A stretch of 64,000 nt of DNA from Priestia filamentosa. Lineage in GTDB: Bacteria; Bacillota; Bacilli; Bacillales; Bacillaceae_H. This document shows positions 35,956-43,924 of this stretch, piece by piece; positions within the stretch are counted from its first letter, which is position 1; each line of letters starts with the position of its first letter. The notes beneath the pieces were generated by a model. That model saw only the letters and a list, made by a program, of their open reading frames with translations. It was not told the DNA's origin and searched no databases. The stretch lies in contig NZ_FXAJ01000001.1 in the NCBI RefSeq assembly GCF_900177535.1, forward strand, positions 930,001 to 994,000, in the 5' to 3' direction. A program made the translations under genes and the position numbers.

Positions 35956-37018
35956 CCCAAAAAACTTTTTAAAAGCACTCAATGTTCAAGATCGAGAGCT
36001 TTATTATGATTTTAGCGTGAACGTTAACCCACTTGGTATTCCTTCTTCTCTTTACGAAGGAATAGAAGAAAGAAATCAATCGATGTTTTCATATCCAGAG
36101 CAGCATGCAGAAACATTAGCAAGTTATATTGCTTTAGGAGAAAAAACATCTAGTGAAAACATTTTGTGTACAAATGGAGCAGCAGAAGCTTTTTTCTTAA
36201 TTGCTTCTCTTTTTGCAAACAAAAAGGCAAGCATTCTTCAGCCAACATTTGTAGAATACGAGCGGGCATGTCTTGCATATGGCTGTACAATACGGCATCT
36301 TTCCTTAGAGGAAGAAAGAGGCTGGCAGTGGAATATTGAGACTGTTTTAAACGAAATAGAGAAGGTTGACATTTTATTTGTTTGTCACCCTAACAATCCG
36401 ACTGGTATGATGTATCCTGAAAAAGAATGGGAACTCGTTTTAGAAAAAGCGAAAGAAAGTCGAACAACAGTTGTAATTGATGAAGCCTTTGCTGACTTTA
36501 CAGGTGAAAGTTATTCTTTTGTTTCTTATGTGCAAAAAGAGTATCCTGTTATAATTGTGCGTTCTCTTACGAAAATGTATCATATTCCAGGCGTGCGTTT
36601 AGGTTATATTATAAGCAATAAAGAAACAGTCAAAGCACTGCAAGAAAAGCAGCCGCCATGGAGCGTGAACGGAATGGCTCAATATATTGGGGAGAAGCTT
36701 ATTAATGAGCATGAGTTTGTAGCTGAAACAGTTCAATATGTGAAAACCGAGCGAGAATTTATATTTCATAGGTTAAAAGATCTTGGCTTTTCTTTTACGC
36801 CATCGTATACGAATTACTATTTATGTAAAGTACCAGAAGAACTTGAAGGAAGAACCTTTTTATCATATCTAGCTCAAGAAGGAATTGTTGCAAGACATAC
36901 GGAAAATTTCCGCTTGTTAGAAGGGCGTTACATTCGATTAGCAGTGAGAACACGGGAGGAAAATGAGCACCTTTTACACGTGCTCGGGAAGGCTAAGAAA
37001 CAATGCTCATTTTTCTAA
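35933..37018 (+). CDS. cobD: Threonine-phosphate decarboxylase CobD (PLP enzyme)
   Basis: A 361-residue class I aminotransferase-fold enzyme that decarboxylates L-threonine-O-3-phosphate to (R)-1-aminopropan-2-yl phosphate for the nucleotide loop. Visible are LPSHGANP at the start, YDFSVNVNPLG, CHPNNPTG, VVIDEAFADF and the PLP lysine in RSLTKMYHIPGVRLGY. A TTG at 35933 with GGAGGTGG upstream gives the family N-terminus; other TTG codons nearby are possible. The next gene starts inside its 3' end. Confidence 0.9.
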   Translation: MLPSHGANPKNFLKALNVQDRELYYDFSVNVNPLGIPSSLYEGIEERNQSMFSYPEQHAETLASYIALGEKTSSENILCTNGAAEAFFLIASLFANKKASILQPTFVEYERACLAYGCTIRHLSLEEERGWQWNIETVLNEIEKVDILFVCHPNNPTGMMYPEKEWELVLEKAKESRTTVVIDEAFADFTGESYSFVSYVQKEYPVIIVRSLTKMYHIPGVRLGYIISNKETVKALQEKQPPWSVNGMAQYIGEKLINEHEFVAETVQYVKTEREFIFHRLKDLGFSFTPSYTNYYLCKVPEELEGRTFLSYLAQEGIVARHTENFRLLEGRYIRLAVRTREENEHLLHVLGKAKKQCSFF

Positions 37019-37554
37019 CAGGAGGCGTCCGAAGCGGGAAATCTACATATGCAGAAGTTCTTGTTGAGCGTTTGCTTGCTAAAGAAGCCGTATATATTGC
37101 AACAAGTAAAAAAACAGATGCTGAAATGGAAGAAAGAATAAAAGCTCACAAGCTTGCGAGAAAGGAAGGGTGCGTGCCTTGGCGTACATTAGAGCAGCAA
37201 CACGGCATGTCTGCTCTTTTTCCCTCTTTAAAAGAAACGGACGTTGTGCTCCTGGATTGTGCCACAAACTGGCTTGCTAATGAACTGTTTACACCGCCTT
37301 CTTACAATTGGCCGTCAAACTGGGAATGGATCGTGGCTAATATGGTGGATGAAGTCAAAGCATTGCATAAGAAAGTACGTCATCTCATCATTGTATCAAA
37401 TGAGATTTTTCAAGGAGGATATGAAGAAGGAATAACGACAAGGTATATGGAAGCACTAGGTTGTTTACATGTGGAAATTGTTAAAAGAGCAGATGTCGCA
37501 GGAGAGATTGTGGGAGGAATTCCTAGGCTGAAAAAAGGACAGATACATCTATGA
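37003..37554 (+). CDS. cobU: Adenosylcobinamide kinase/guanylyltransferase CobU-like, degenerate C-terminal half
   Basis: A 183-residue CobU family protein with an intact P-loop GGVRSGKST and an LLDCATNWLANELF segment (family DCLTLWLSN). CobU normally phosphorylates adenosylcobinamide and then transfers GMP from GTP. In its C-terminal part the family block around NEVGxGIVP and RxFRDxxG is changed to SNEIFQGGYEEGITTRYMEALG, keeping only the framework and the final GGIPRLKKG. It may retain only some activities. It overlaps cobD by 16 bases and cobS by four. Confidence 0.85.
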   Translation: MLIFLTGGVRSGKSTYAEVLVERLLAKEAVYIATSKKTDAEMEERIKAHKLARKEGCVPWRTLEQQHGMSALFPSLKETDVVLLDCATNWLANELFTPPSYNWPSNWEWIVANMVDEVKALHKKVRHLIIVSNEIFQGGYEEGITTRYMEALGCLHVEIVKRADVAGEIVGGIPRLKKGQIHL

Positions 37555-38324
37555 AAAAACTCATTGAAATTATTAAAATTGGGCTGAGCTTTTTTACAAT
37601 CGTTCCAGCAGGAAAAAGAGTAGAATGGACAGAGAGGAAAGTAGCTGGAACGCTGCTCTTTCTTCCTGTTTTAGGTGGCGTTTTAGCCTTCTTATTGAGC
37701 GGCGTTATAAAAGGGGAAGAGCTGTTTTCTCCGCTTGTCTTTTCACTTCTTCTCCTTTTTATTCCAATCATCATAACAGGAGGGCTTCACCTTGATGGAT
37801 GGATGGATGTTAGTGATGCATACTTTTCTCATCGAAATCGCGAAAAAAAGCTTGCCATTTTAAGTGATCCAAATGTAGGGGCTTTTGCGGTAATTTCCCT
37901 TCTTGTTTTGCTTTCTTTTCGGTTTATGGCTATTTATGAGCTTGTTCGTGTTGCAGAAGTTTCATTTCCCCTTCTTGTGATGATTCTAAGTGGTGCTCGA
38001 CTTTCTTCCGCTTTTTTACTTATGTATACAAAGTCCGCAAAAGAAAGTGGACTCGCTTTTTATTTTCAAAGTGGAATTACACCTCCTATAAAAAGAGGAT
38101 TTTGGATTGAAGTACTGCTTTTCTTCGGAGTTTGTGCTTTTGTTTCTCCGCTACTTTGTTTCGTTTTGGGTGGAGCTCTTTTGCTCTATACATTTTGTGC
38201 TCGTATCTTTTTTCACCGCCAGTTTGGAGGGATTACAGGAGACAGTATCGGGGCAACGATTGAAGGAGGGGAAACTTTTTTATGGATCATCATGTGGTTA
38301 TTTCAGCTGTTCGTCATGGCATAA
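37551..38324 (+). CDS. cobS: Adenosylcobinamide-GDP ribazoletransferase CobS
   Basis: A 257-residue polytopic membrane protein with the CobS signature GGLHLDGWMDVSDAYFSHRNREKKLAILSDPNVGAF split over the first half; the Asp-rich DGWMD motif binds metal. The GGITGDSIGATIEGGE block near the end is also diagnostic. It joins AdoCbi-GDP with alpha-ribazole or its phosphate, completing the lower ligand loop. It overlaps cobU (ATGA) and its 3' end contains the cobC start. Confidence 0.92.
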   Translation: MKKLIEIIKIGLSFFTIVPAGKRVEWTERKVAGTLLFLPVLGGVLAFLLSGVIKGEELFSPLVFSLLLLFIPIIITGGLHLDGWMDVSDAYFSHRNREKKLAILSDPNVGAFAVISLLVLLSFRFMAIYELVRVAEVSFPLLVMILSGARLSSAFLLMYTKSAKESGLAFYFQSGITPPIKRGFWIEVLLFFGVCAFVSPLLCFVLGGALLLYTFCARIFFHRQFGGITGDSIGATIEGGETFLWIIMWLFQLFVMA

Positions 38325-38899
38325 CAGCATATAATAAAAGGAAAGCATATATGGGATGGAGCAATCCACCGCTTTTAGAGGAAGCGTTAACGAAGATTAC
38401 TCCTTATGAAAAAGAGGATGTACTTGTTGTAGGAAGTGATTTGAAACGTTGTGAAGAAACAGCAGAGGCTCTCTTTCCGAAAGCTCCTTATCATTCTTTT
38501 AAAGAGTGGCGTGAGCTACATTTTGGAGAGTGGGAAGGAAAAACGTATCATGAACTAAGAGATGATGTACAGTACCGAAAATGGGTGGATCAGCCCTTTA
38601 CACGTGAAATACCAGGCGGTGAAACGTATACAGACTTCAAAGAGCGCATCAATCAAGCTCTTTTTTATAGTTTAAACGGGTTAAAGAAAAGTGGAAAAAC
38701 AAAGTTAGTTATTGTAACACATGGAGGAGTGATTCGCTCTTTACATGAGCGTTTTTTAAAGGAAAACAATGTGTTTTGGAACTTGAATATTGGTTATACA
38801 GAAGCTATCACATGGAAGATGACATATGAAAGAGTAAGGAGGGATGAGGCGTGCATTTCGTATTCGGAGGGGCTTTTAACGGAAAGCGTCAGTGGATAG
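38282..38899 (+). CDS. cobC: Alpha-ribazole phosphatase, CobC-like histidine phosphatase
   Basis: A 205-residue histidine phosphatase superfamily protein: catalytic AVRHGITAYN near the N-terminus, SDLKRCEETAEAL, the acidic WRELHFGEWEGKTYHEL segment and the second histidine in VTHGGVIRSL. It would dephosphorylate alpha-ribazole phosphate or adenosylcobalamin phosphate. It overlaps cobS by 43 bases and the next gene by 49, which are unusually long overlaps. The alternative of a general phosphoglycerate-mutase-like phosphatase is unlikely in this operon. Confidence 0.85.
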   Translation: MDHHVVISAVRHGITAYNKRKAYMGWSNPPLLEEALTKITPYEKEDVLVVGSDLKRCEETAEALFPKAPYHSFKEWRELHFGEWEGKTYHELRDDVQYRKWVDQPFTREIPGGETYTDFKERINQALFYSLNGLKKSGKTKLVIVTHGGVIRSLHERFLKENNVFWNLNIGYTEAITWKMTYERVRRDEACISYSEGLLTESVSG

Positions 38900-39273
38900 A
38901 TGAATATTATGAAATGGAACAGACGGAGACTCTTTCATTTCAGCATCTCAGCCGCTCTGTGGATTTTCGGAAGAAAGTGTACATAGTAGAAGGATTTACT
39001 TTATGGGTTAGAGAAAGGATAAAAACCCTCTCTATTGAGGAAACAAGAGGTCTTGCTAGGAGAATCATAGAGAAGATAAAAAAAGAGGAAAAAGACAAAG
39101 GAGCTCACTTTGTTTTAATTGGGACAGAAGTTGGCAAGGGAATTGTGCCAATGGAGCCGTTAGACCGTCATTTCCGTGATGTTTGCGGGTATATTTATCA
39201 GGATATGATCAAGGCAGCTTCAACAGTTGATTACATTTGGTATGGAATACAAGAACGATTGAAAGGGGAATAA
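38851..39273 (+). CDS. Second CobU-like protein lacking a normal P-loop
   Basis: A 140-residue protein, about 40 residues shorter than CobU. It keeps the family's C-terminal block, TEVGKGIVPMEPLDRHFRDVCG followed by YQDMIKAASTVDYIWYG. Its N-terminal P-loop reads GGAFNGKRQW where CobU has GGxRSGKS, and the middle region is deleted. It is thus the mirror image of the full-length CobU in this operon. GTG start after GGAGGGATGAG. It could be a nucleotidyl-transfer partner of the other protein or a decaying duplicate; the reading frame is open and well spaced. Confidence 0.75.
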   Translation: MHFVFGGAFNGKRQWIDEYYEMEQTETLSFQHLSRSVDFRKKVYIVEGFTLWVRERIKTLSIEETRGLARRIIEKIKKEEKDKGAHFVLIGTEVGKGIVPMEPLDRHFRDVCGYIYQDMIKAASTVDYIWYGIQERLKGE

Positions 39274-39276
39274 GAG

Positions 39277-39849
39277 ATGGACATTTATACGAAAACAGGT
39301 GACAAAGGAAAAACAAGTTTAATAGGAGGACGCGTTGATAAAGACGATATGCGAGTTGAAGCATATGGAACAATTGATGAGTTAAACAGTTTTGTTGGGC
39401 AGGCAGCCTCTCTTATTGAAGCGAAAGAGCTGGAGGATATGAAAGAAGAGCTGCTGACGATTCAGCACGAGCTTTTTGACTGTGGCAGCGACCTTGCATA
39501 TGCGAAGAAAGGACACCCGTTTAAAGTGAGCGATGAAATGAGCGAGAAGCTTGAAAAAAGCATTGATCGCTATATGGAGGAATCTCCAGCAATTGAACGA
39601 TTTATTCTCCCGGGGGGCACACAGCTTGCTGCAACGCTTCACGTTTGTCGTACAGTTACAAGAAGAGCGGAGCGTTTTGTTGTTACAGTAAGTAAAGAAC
39701 ACGAAATTAATAAAAGTGTCTTATCTTATCTTAACCGTTTATCAGATTACTTTTTCGCAGCGGCACGGGCTGCAAATGCACGAGCAAAGGTAAGCGATGT
39801 TGAATATGTAAGAAGTGCTAAAGTATTTAAGCCAAATAATACGAAGTAA
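39277..39849 (+). CDS. pduO: PduO-type cob(I)alamin adenosyltransferase
   Basis: A 190-residue PduO-type ATR with the ATP-binding N-terminus YTKTGDKGKTSLIGG, EAYGTIDELNSFVGQA, and the conserved RRAERFVV and YLNRLSDYFFAAARAAN segments. It transfers the adenosyl group from ATP to cob(I)alamin or corrinoid precursors. It closes the cobalamin operon three bases after the preceding stop, with GAAAGGGGAA as its ribosome site. No terminator is evident before rarD. Confidence 0.94.
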   Translation: MDIYTKTGDKGKTSLIGGRVDKDDMRVEAYGTIDELNSFVGQAASLIEAKELEDMKEELLTIQHELFDCGSDLAYAKKGHPFKVSDEMSEKLEKSIDRYMEESPAIERFILPGGTQLAATLHVCRTVTRRAERFVVTVSKEHEINKSVLSYLNRLSDYFFAAARAANARAKVSDVEYVRSAKVFKPNNTK

Positions 39850-39904
39850 ATGCTTATCTCATGCTATAATAATAAAATTATAGTAATGAGAAAGGATGAG
39901 GATA

Positions 39905-40837
39905 ATGGAAGAACAACGAACAAAACTTGATAGCCACGGCGTTGCTTATACCGCCGCGGCTTATATGATGTGGGGAATTCTTCCGCTATATTGGAAGTTG
40001 CTTGAAAGCGTGCCTTCAGGGGAAATTTTAGCATATCGCATTTTATGGTCTTTTATTTTTATGATTCTCCTTTTAGCGTTTTCACGTAGCTTTCAAAAGG
40101 TAAAAGAACAGTGGAAGTTAATGACAAAAGGGCAGATTATCGCCTTGGCAGGGGCTTCAATTTTGATTAGCATAAACTGGTTTGTTTACATATGGGCTGT
40201 AAATGCTAACTTAGTTGTTGAAGCGAGTTTGGGGTATTATGTAAATCCGCTCGTTAGCGTCTTACTTGGCGTTATCTTTTTAAAAGAAAAACTAAATTTT
40301 TGGCAATTGATCGCGGTGTTATTAGCGGCTGTTGGGGTTGGAATCCTTACTTTTCAATATGGAACTTTTCCATGGATTGCCCTTTCCCTTGCTTTGAGCT
40401 TTGGATTTTACGGACTTGTAAAGAAAAAGTTAACGTTAGAGCCAAAGGTTGGTCTAACACTTGAGACACTTTTTGTGACGCCCGTTGCTCTTTTTTATGT
40501 GCTGTTTTTGTTTGCAAACGGACATGGCATTTTAATGGACGTTTCATTATTAACGTTCATTCTTTTAGCAGGAGGTGGAATTGTAACAGCTGTTCCTCTT
40601 CTTTATTTTGCAAAAGGAGCTCAACGCATTCCACTATCAATGGTTGGTTTTTTACAGTATATTGCGCCAACTATTATGCTTTTTGTAGGAACGGTTGTAT
40701 TTCATGAACCTTTCTCTTCCTCACAGCTTTTAACTTTTATGCTGATTTGGATTGGCTCGATTATTTTTTCATTGTCTAAAACGAAGTTTATGCTTTCTCA
40801 TCAACCGCGCTTTAAAAAGGAAAGTTCGCTTCATTAA
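39905..40837 (+). CDS. rarD: RarD/EamA-family transporter
   Basis: A 310-residue protein with ten membrane helices in two EamA repeats. The N-terminal block GVAYTAAAYMMWGILPLYWKLL and the middle SINWFVYIWAVNANLVVEASLGYYVNPL match the RarD subfamily of drug/metabolite transporters; the substrate is unknown. The ATG at 39905 is preferred over one nine bases upstream that sits directly on the AAAGGA ribosome site. TATAAT-like elements lie at 39862-39885. Confidence 0.85.
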   Translation: MEEQRTKLDSHGVAYTAAAYMMWGILPLYWKLLESVPSGEILAYRILWSFIFMILLLAFSRSFQKVKEQWKLMTKGQIIALAGASILISINWFVYIWAVNANLVVEASLGYYVNPLVSVLLGVIFLKEKLNFWQLIAVLLAAVGVGILTFQYGTFPWIALSLALSFGFYGLVKKKLTLEPKVGLTLETLFVTPVALFYVLFLFANGHGILMDVSLLTFILLAGGGIVTAVPLLYFAKGAQRIPLSMVGFLQYIAPTIMLFVGTVVFHEPFSSSQLLTFMLIWIGSIIFSLSKTKFMLSHQPRFKKESSLH

Positions 40838-40842
40838 TGAGG

Positions 40843-40876
40843 AACCCCACCTGAGGAAAACAGGTGGGGTTTTTTT
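40843..40876. terminator. Bidirectional terminator between rarD and tnrA
   Basis: Perfect 11-bp stem AACCCCACCTG/CAGGTGGGGTT with seven T following. Confidence 0.92.
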
Positions 40877-41210
40877 AGTAGTTTCTTGAGTGAAAGTGGG
40901 CATTAAGCTGCCCTTGGAGCATTCTGTTGCGGATTTCATTTGTTTTGTTTTTATTCTTTTCCTCACGGCGAGCAAGCTCATGTCTTATTTCTTTTGTTTG
41001 AACTCCTTCCTCAATTTTATCAGCAATATCCATTAATCGCTCTACATCAGAAAAAGAATATTTTCGAATACCAGTCGACGTTCTCTCAGGAAAAAGAAGC
41101 TGTCTTTTCTCATAATAGCGAATTTGTCGTTCGGACAAACCTGTTAGTTCTTTCACAATCCCAATTGACATCACTTTTTTATCACGGTATGAAGCTTCTT
41201 CTGTTTTCAT
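40875..41210 (-). CDS. tnrA: TnrA, MerR-family global nitrogen regulator
   Basis: A 111-residue protein with an N-terminal MerR-type winged helix: [31 protein letters not shown], then [24 protein letters not shown]. The C-terminal [15 protein letters not shown] is the TnrA tail that binds feedback-inhibited glutamine synthetase; GlnR ends differently. It activates and represses nitrogen genes when nitrogen is limiting. Two TnrA/GlnR boxes lie in the divergent upstream region, implying autoregulation. AGGTGAAGG precedes the ATG. Confidence 0.93.
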   Translation of the reverse strand: MKTEEASYRDKKVMSIGIVKELTGLSERQIRYYEKRQLLFPERTSTGIRKYSFSDVERLMDIADKIEEGVQTKEIRHELARREEKNKNKTNEIRNRMLQGQLNAHFHSRNY

Positions 41211-41280
41211 ATACCTTCACCTCTACTTAAGATAGATGATAATTTTGAAAAATTGAAAAAATTAGGTGGAAAATTCTCTA

Positions 41281-41297
41281 TGTGAGAAATTATAACA
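41281..41297. promoter_or_regulatory. TnrA/GlnR box 1
   Basis: TGTGAGAAATTATAACA fits TGTNA-N7-TNACA exactly. It lies 71 bases upstream of the tnrA start in the divergent region. Confidence 0.85.
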
Positions 41298-41324
41298 TTT
41301 TGTAAAAATAAATGTAACTACTTA

Positions 41325-41341
41325 TGTTAAGAAAATTAACA
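41325..41341. promoter_or_regulatory. TnrA/GlnR box 2
   Basis: TGTTAAGAAAATTAACA fits TGTNA-N7-TNACA exactly and is nearly symmetric. It lies 65 bases upstream of the divergent small gene, a place suited to activating it. The centres of the two boxes are 44 bases apart. Confidence 0.87.
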
Positions 41342-41405
41342 TACTAATAGTTATTTTTTTAAAAACAAGATAAAGTAAAAAAAAAGAAGTGGAAGGAAGA
41401 AGCGA

Positions 41406-41552
41406 GTGGAACATTCAAAAAAAGAGGAAATCGTTGGGTTAGCAAAGCGAATTATTGAGCTTGATATAGAACGAGATGAAATGTGGGAGGAACTTACAAG
41501 ACTAACAGGAGCTCACGCTCATGAGATTCTCCGCTACCTCCAAAATAGCTAA
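41406..41552 (+). CDS. Small helical protein divergent from tnrA (YkzB position)
   Basis: A 48-residue charged, helical protein (KKEEIVGLAKRIIELDIERD, then EMWEELTRLTG and HEILRYLQN). GTG start with GGAAGGAAG upstream and a strong terminator after the stop. In B. subtilis the divergent neighbour of tnrA is the small TnrA-activated ykzB-ykoL unit, so this is plausibly its counterpart by position; I cannot confirm homology by eye. The helix pattern suggests a coiled-coil or protein-binding hairpin. Confidence 0.7.
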   Translation: MEHSKKEEIVGLAKRIIELDIERDEMWEELTRLTGAHAHEILRYLQNS

Positions 41553-41556
41553 ATAT

Positions 41557-41586
41557 AAAAAACACGACAAAGGTGTCGTGTTTTTT
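41557..41586. terminator. Bidirectional terminator
   Basis: AAAAAACACGACA/TGTCGTGTTTTTT stem with AAGG loop, shared by the small gene and the convergent CobW-family gene. Confidence 0.92.
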
Positions 41587-42496
41587 ATATCGCGCTGTTC
41601 AGACCTTGTTCAAGGATTTGAGGCTGCAAGTTTTCGCCAATAAAAACAAGAGACGGTTTCGCTTGTAGTTCAACAGGCATTAAAAGAGGCGTGCCATATG
41701 CATACTGAAGCGAATATAATTTATCGTTTCCTTGCAGTCGCACGTATCCTTTAACACGATAAACAGACTGCGGCAAGCTTTTTAAAAAATCTTCAAGCTT
41801 TGCGCCATTATACGCGCTGTCTTCATGATAAGCGAAAGTTTCAATATGCAAATGATGGTGCATATGTGTCGGTTCATGTGAAGCCGTACGTGAGCGTGTT
41901 TGCGTAAGAATATATGAAAGTGGGACGCGTGCTTGTGTTGTTAAAATCGTTTTAGCTCCCTCATTTAACATTTGGACTTTCATAAGCGTATTTGCTTTTT
42001 CATCCTCTGTCAGCAAATCTTCTTTATTTAAGAGAAGAAGGTCACCGTGTCGAATTTGTTCCAAAAAGAGCTTTTGCGCACGGTTTGAAAGAGAATCAAG
42101 CTCAAGTAAAAGTTTGCTATTTACAACCGTAATAATAGACCGAACTGTAATACGCTCTGAAAGAGAAGGGGTTATACATCCGTCAAGCACCTCAATAGGA
42201 TGAGCAATGCCTGTTGTTTCAATGTAAATGGCGTCAAGGGTATAAGAAGAAATCATTTCTTCAAGCTGCTCTTCAAGCTGTCCTTGAATTGTACAACATA
42301 CACATCCATTTAAAAGTTCTGCAAGAGGAACTTCATTTGGTAAAACTTCCGAATCCACAGCTGTTTCTCCAGCTTCGTTCATTATGACGCCAACATTTCT
42401 TCCGTGCTCTTTTTCTTCTTGAAGAAGTTGGCGAAGAAGCGTTGTTTTGCCGCTTCCTAGAAATCCGGATAAAATAAAAACGTCTACTTTTTTCAT
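41585..42496 (-). CDS. CobW/P47K-family (COG0523) GTPase, probable metallochaperone
   Basis: A 303-residue G3E GTPase with P-loop GFLGSGKTTLLR, the metal-binding CxCC motif GCVCCTIQ, ETTGIAHP (switch/Walker B) and the base-specificity NKED. The domain junction holds a His-rich stretch (HEPTHMHHHLH) that should add metal ligands. The C-terminal CobW domain is present (VYRVKGYVRL). Family members deliver Zn, Co or other metals to client proteins. Despite its name and the nearby cobalamin operon it is not in that operon. No Zur box was found upstream. Confidence 0.85.
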   Translation of the reverse strand: MKKVDVFILSGFLGSGKTTLLRQLLQEEKEHGRNVGVIMNEAGETAVDSEVLPNEVPLAELLNGCVCCTIQGQLEEQLEEMISSYTLDAIYIETTGIAHPIEVLDGCITPSLSERITVRSIITVVNSKLLLELDSLSNRAQKLFLEQIRHGDLLLLNKEDLLTEDEKANTLMKVQMLNEGAKTILTTQARVPLSYILTQTRSRTASHEPTHMHHHLHIETFAYHEDSAYNGAKLEDFLKSLPQSVYRVKGYVRLQGNDKLYSLQYAYGTPLLMPVELQAKPSLVFIGENLQPQILEQGLNSAI

Positions 42497-42629
42497 GCTA
42501 AAGTCTCCTTTATTGTTTCCGTAGGTTTATTTTATCATATGAAAATTAAAGATGGGGAAATAGTATCTTTATGAAAAAGCAGGAATTTGTAGTTTTTTGT
42601 CGTATAAAGAAGAGAAGGAGGGATGATAA

Positions 42630-43556
42630 ATGAAAATCTTAGTAGTAGGAGCTGGCGGTGTTGGCGGCTATTTCGGAGCTAGACTTGCTGAGAGTGGTGA
42701 AGACGTTACTTTTTTAGTTCGTGAAAAAAGGGCAAAGCGTTTGCGTGAAGATGGACTTGTTGTGAAAAGCATTCATGGCGATATCCACATTCAACCTTCT
42801 CTTGTTACGAAAGAAACTCCAGAGATATTTGATGTTGTGCTTTTGTCTACAAAAGCTTATCATCTGCAAGAAGTTATGGAGGATTTAACAGGATTTGTGG
42901 GAGAGGAAACGGTAATTGTTCCTCTTTTAAACGGTTTTGCGCACGTAGAGCAGCTTGAAATGAAGTTCGGAGCCGAGCGAGTAAGCGGAGGTCTATGCTT
43001 TATTGAAACAACCCTAAATGAACACGGACATATTATCCAGACGAGTGGAGTACATAAAATTACCTTTGGAGAACGAACAGGTGTAGGCAGTGAACGGATG
43101 GATAAACTTGAACAAGCGTTTGCGAAAACAAAAGCCATGTATAAAAATAGTGATCGTGTATTGAGGGATATGTGGAATAAGTATTTGTTTATTACAACTC
43201 TTTCAAGCGTCACAACGCTAACTCGAGCACCAATTGGGGCTGTTTTAGAATCAAAGGATGGCGAACAGTTTGTAGAGGCGTTGATGATAGAAATTAAAAT
43301 GGTGATGGATGCCATTGAGGCTCCTTTGAGTGAAAACATTGTGCAAAGGCATATGGAAACAATGCATAAGCAAGACTACGGGATGAAATCTTCCATGCAG
43401 CGCGATATGGAAAAAGAACTTCCTGTAGAAGGAGACCATCTTCAAGGTTATTTGTTGCAAAAGGCAAAAGAACAAGGAATGCGCTGTCCATATTTAGAAG
43501 CGGTATATCAAAACTTAAAAGTATATGAAGTGCAAAAAAATAAACGAAGCCTCTAA
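42630..43556 (+). CDS. panE: 2-dehydropantoate 2-reductase (ketopantoate reductase)
   Basis: A 308-residue PanE/ApbA family enzyme that reduces ketopantoate to pantoate for CoA synthesis. The Rossmann motif VVGAGGVGGYFGARLAE is at the N-terminus, followed by LSTKAYH, PLLNGFAHVE and the catalytic lysine region DMWNKYLFITTLSS. SMQRDMEKELPVEGDHLQGY is the conserved C-terminal active-site block with Ser and Glu. GAAGGAGGGATG precedes the ATG. It is one of several PanE paralogs in bacilli, so another 2-oxoacid substrate is possible. Confidence 0.85.
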   Translation: MKILVVGAGGVGGYFGARLAESGEDVTFLVREKRAKRLREDGLVVKSIHGDIHIQPSLVTKETPEIFDVVLLSTKAYHLQEVMEDLTGFVGEETVIVPLLNGFAHVEQLEMKFGAERVSGGLCFIETTLNEHGHIIQTSGVHKITFGERTGVGSERMDKLEQAFAKTKAMYKNSDRVLRDMWNKYLFITTLSSVTTLTRAPIGAVLESKDGEQFVEALMIEIKMVMDAIEAPLSENIVQRHMETMHKQDYGMKSSMQRDMEKELPVEGDHLQGYLLQKAKEQGMRCPYLEAVYQNLKVYEVQKNKRSL

Positions 43557-43570
43557 GGGTTCGTTTATTT
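43538..43570. terminator. Bidirectional terminator
   Basis: Perfect AAATAAACGAA/TTCGTTTATTT stem with an eleven-base loop between panE and the convergent membrane protein gene. Confidence 0.8.
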
Positions 43571-43924
43571 CAGCTCTTCAATTAGGTATGGAACCATAAG
43601 AATGCCTATAATACAGCATGTTGTAACCATACGATGCATCTCAATGATGCCTACAATGAATAGCATTGTGGAGAGGTATGTTTGCATAAGCTTTAACGTC
43701 CACCGTTTTTCCTCGAATAAGACGTCACTTAGAATGTATACTAAAAAGATTATAAAACCAATAATACCTATTGTAGTTTGTGAAAGATGAGGTCCTAATT
43801 GAGTAAAGGCCACTAAACTGAATAGTAAAAGAAAAGCGACACCTTTCATTAAACGAATACGAAAATCGTTACGCATATTTGCTGCACCTTCATAGATGAA
43901 ATTAACAAGTTGTGACACGTTCAT
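43565..43924 (-). CDS. Small integral membrane protein, unknown function
   Basis: A 119-residue protein with three to four hydrophobic segments (about residues 28-44, 50-68, 82-95 and 97-113) and a cytoplasmic-looking N-terminus. No family recognised. GGGGGATGAATGAACG precedes the ATG, so the start is plausible. It stands alone between panE and the yojF promoter region. The 300 bases upstream (43925-44225) contain only the AT-rich yojF promoter region. Confidence 0.6.
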   Translation of the reverse strand: MNVSQLVNFIYEGAANMRNDFRIRLMKGVAFLLLFSLVAFTQLGPHLSQTTIGIIGFIIFLVYILSDVLFEEKRWTLKLMQTYLSTMLFIVGIIEMHRMVTTCCIIGILMVPYLIEELK

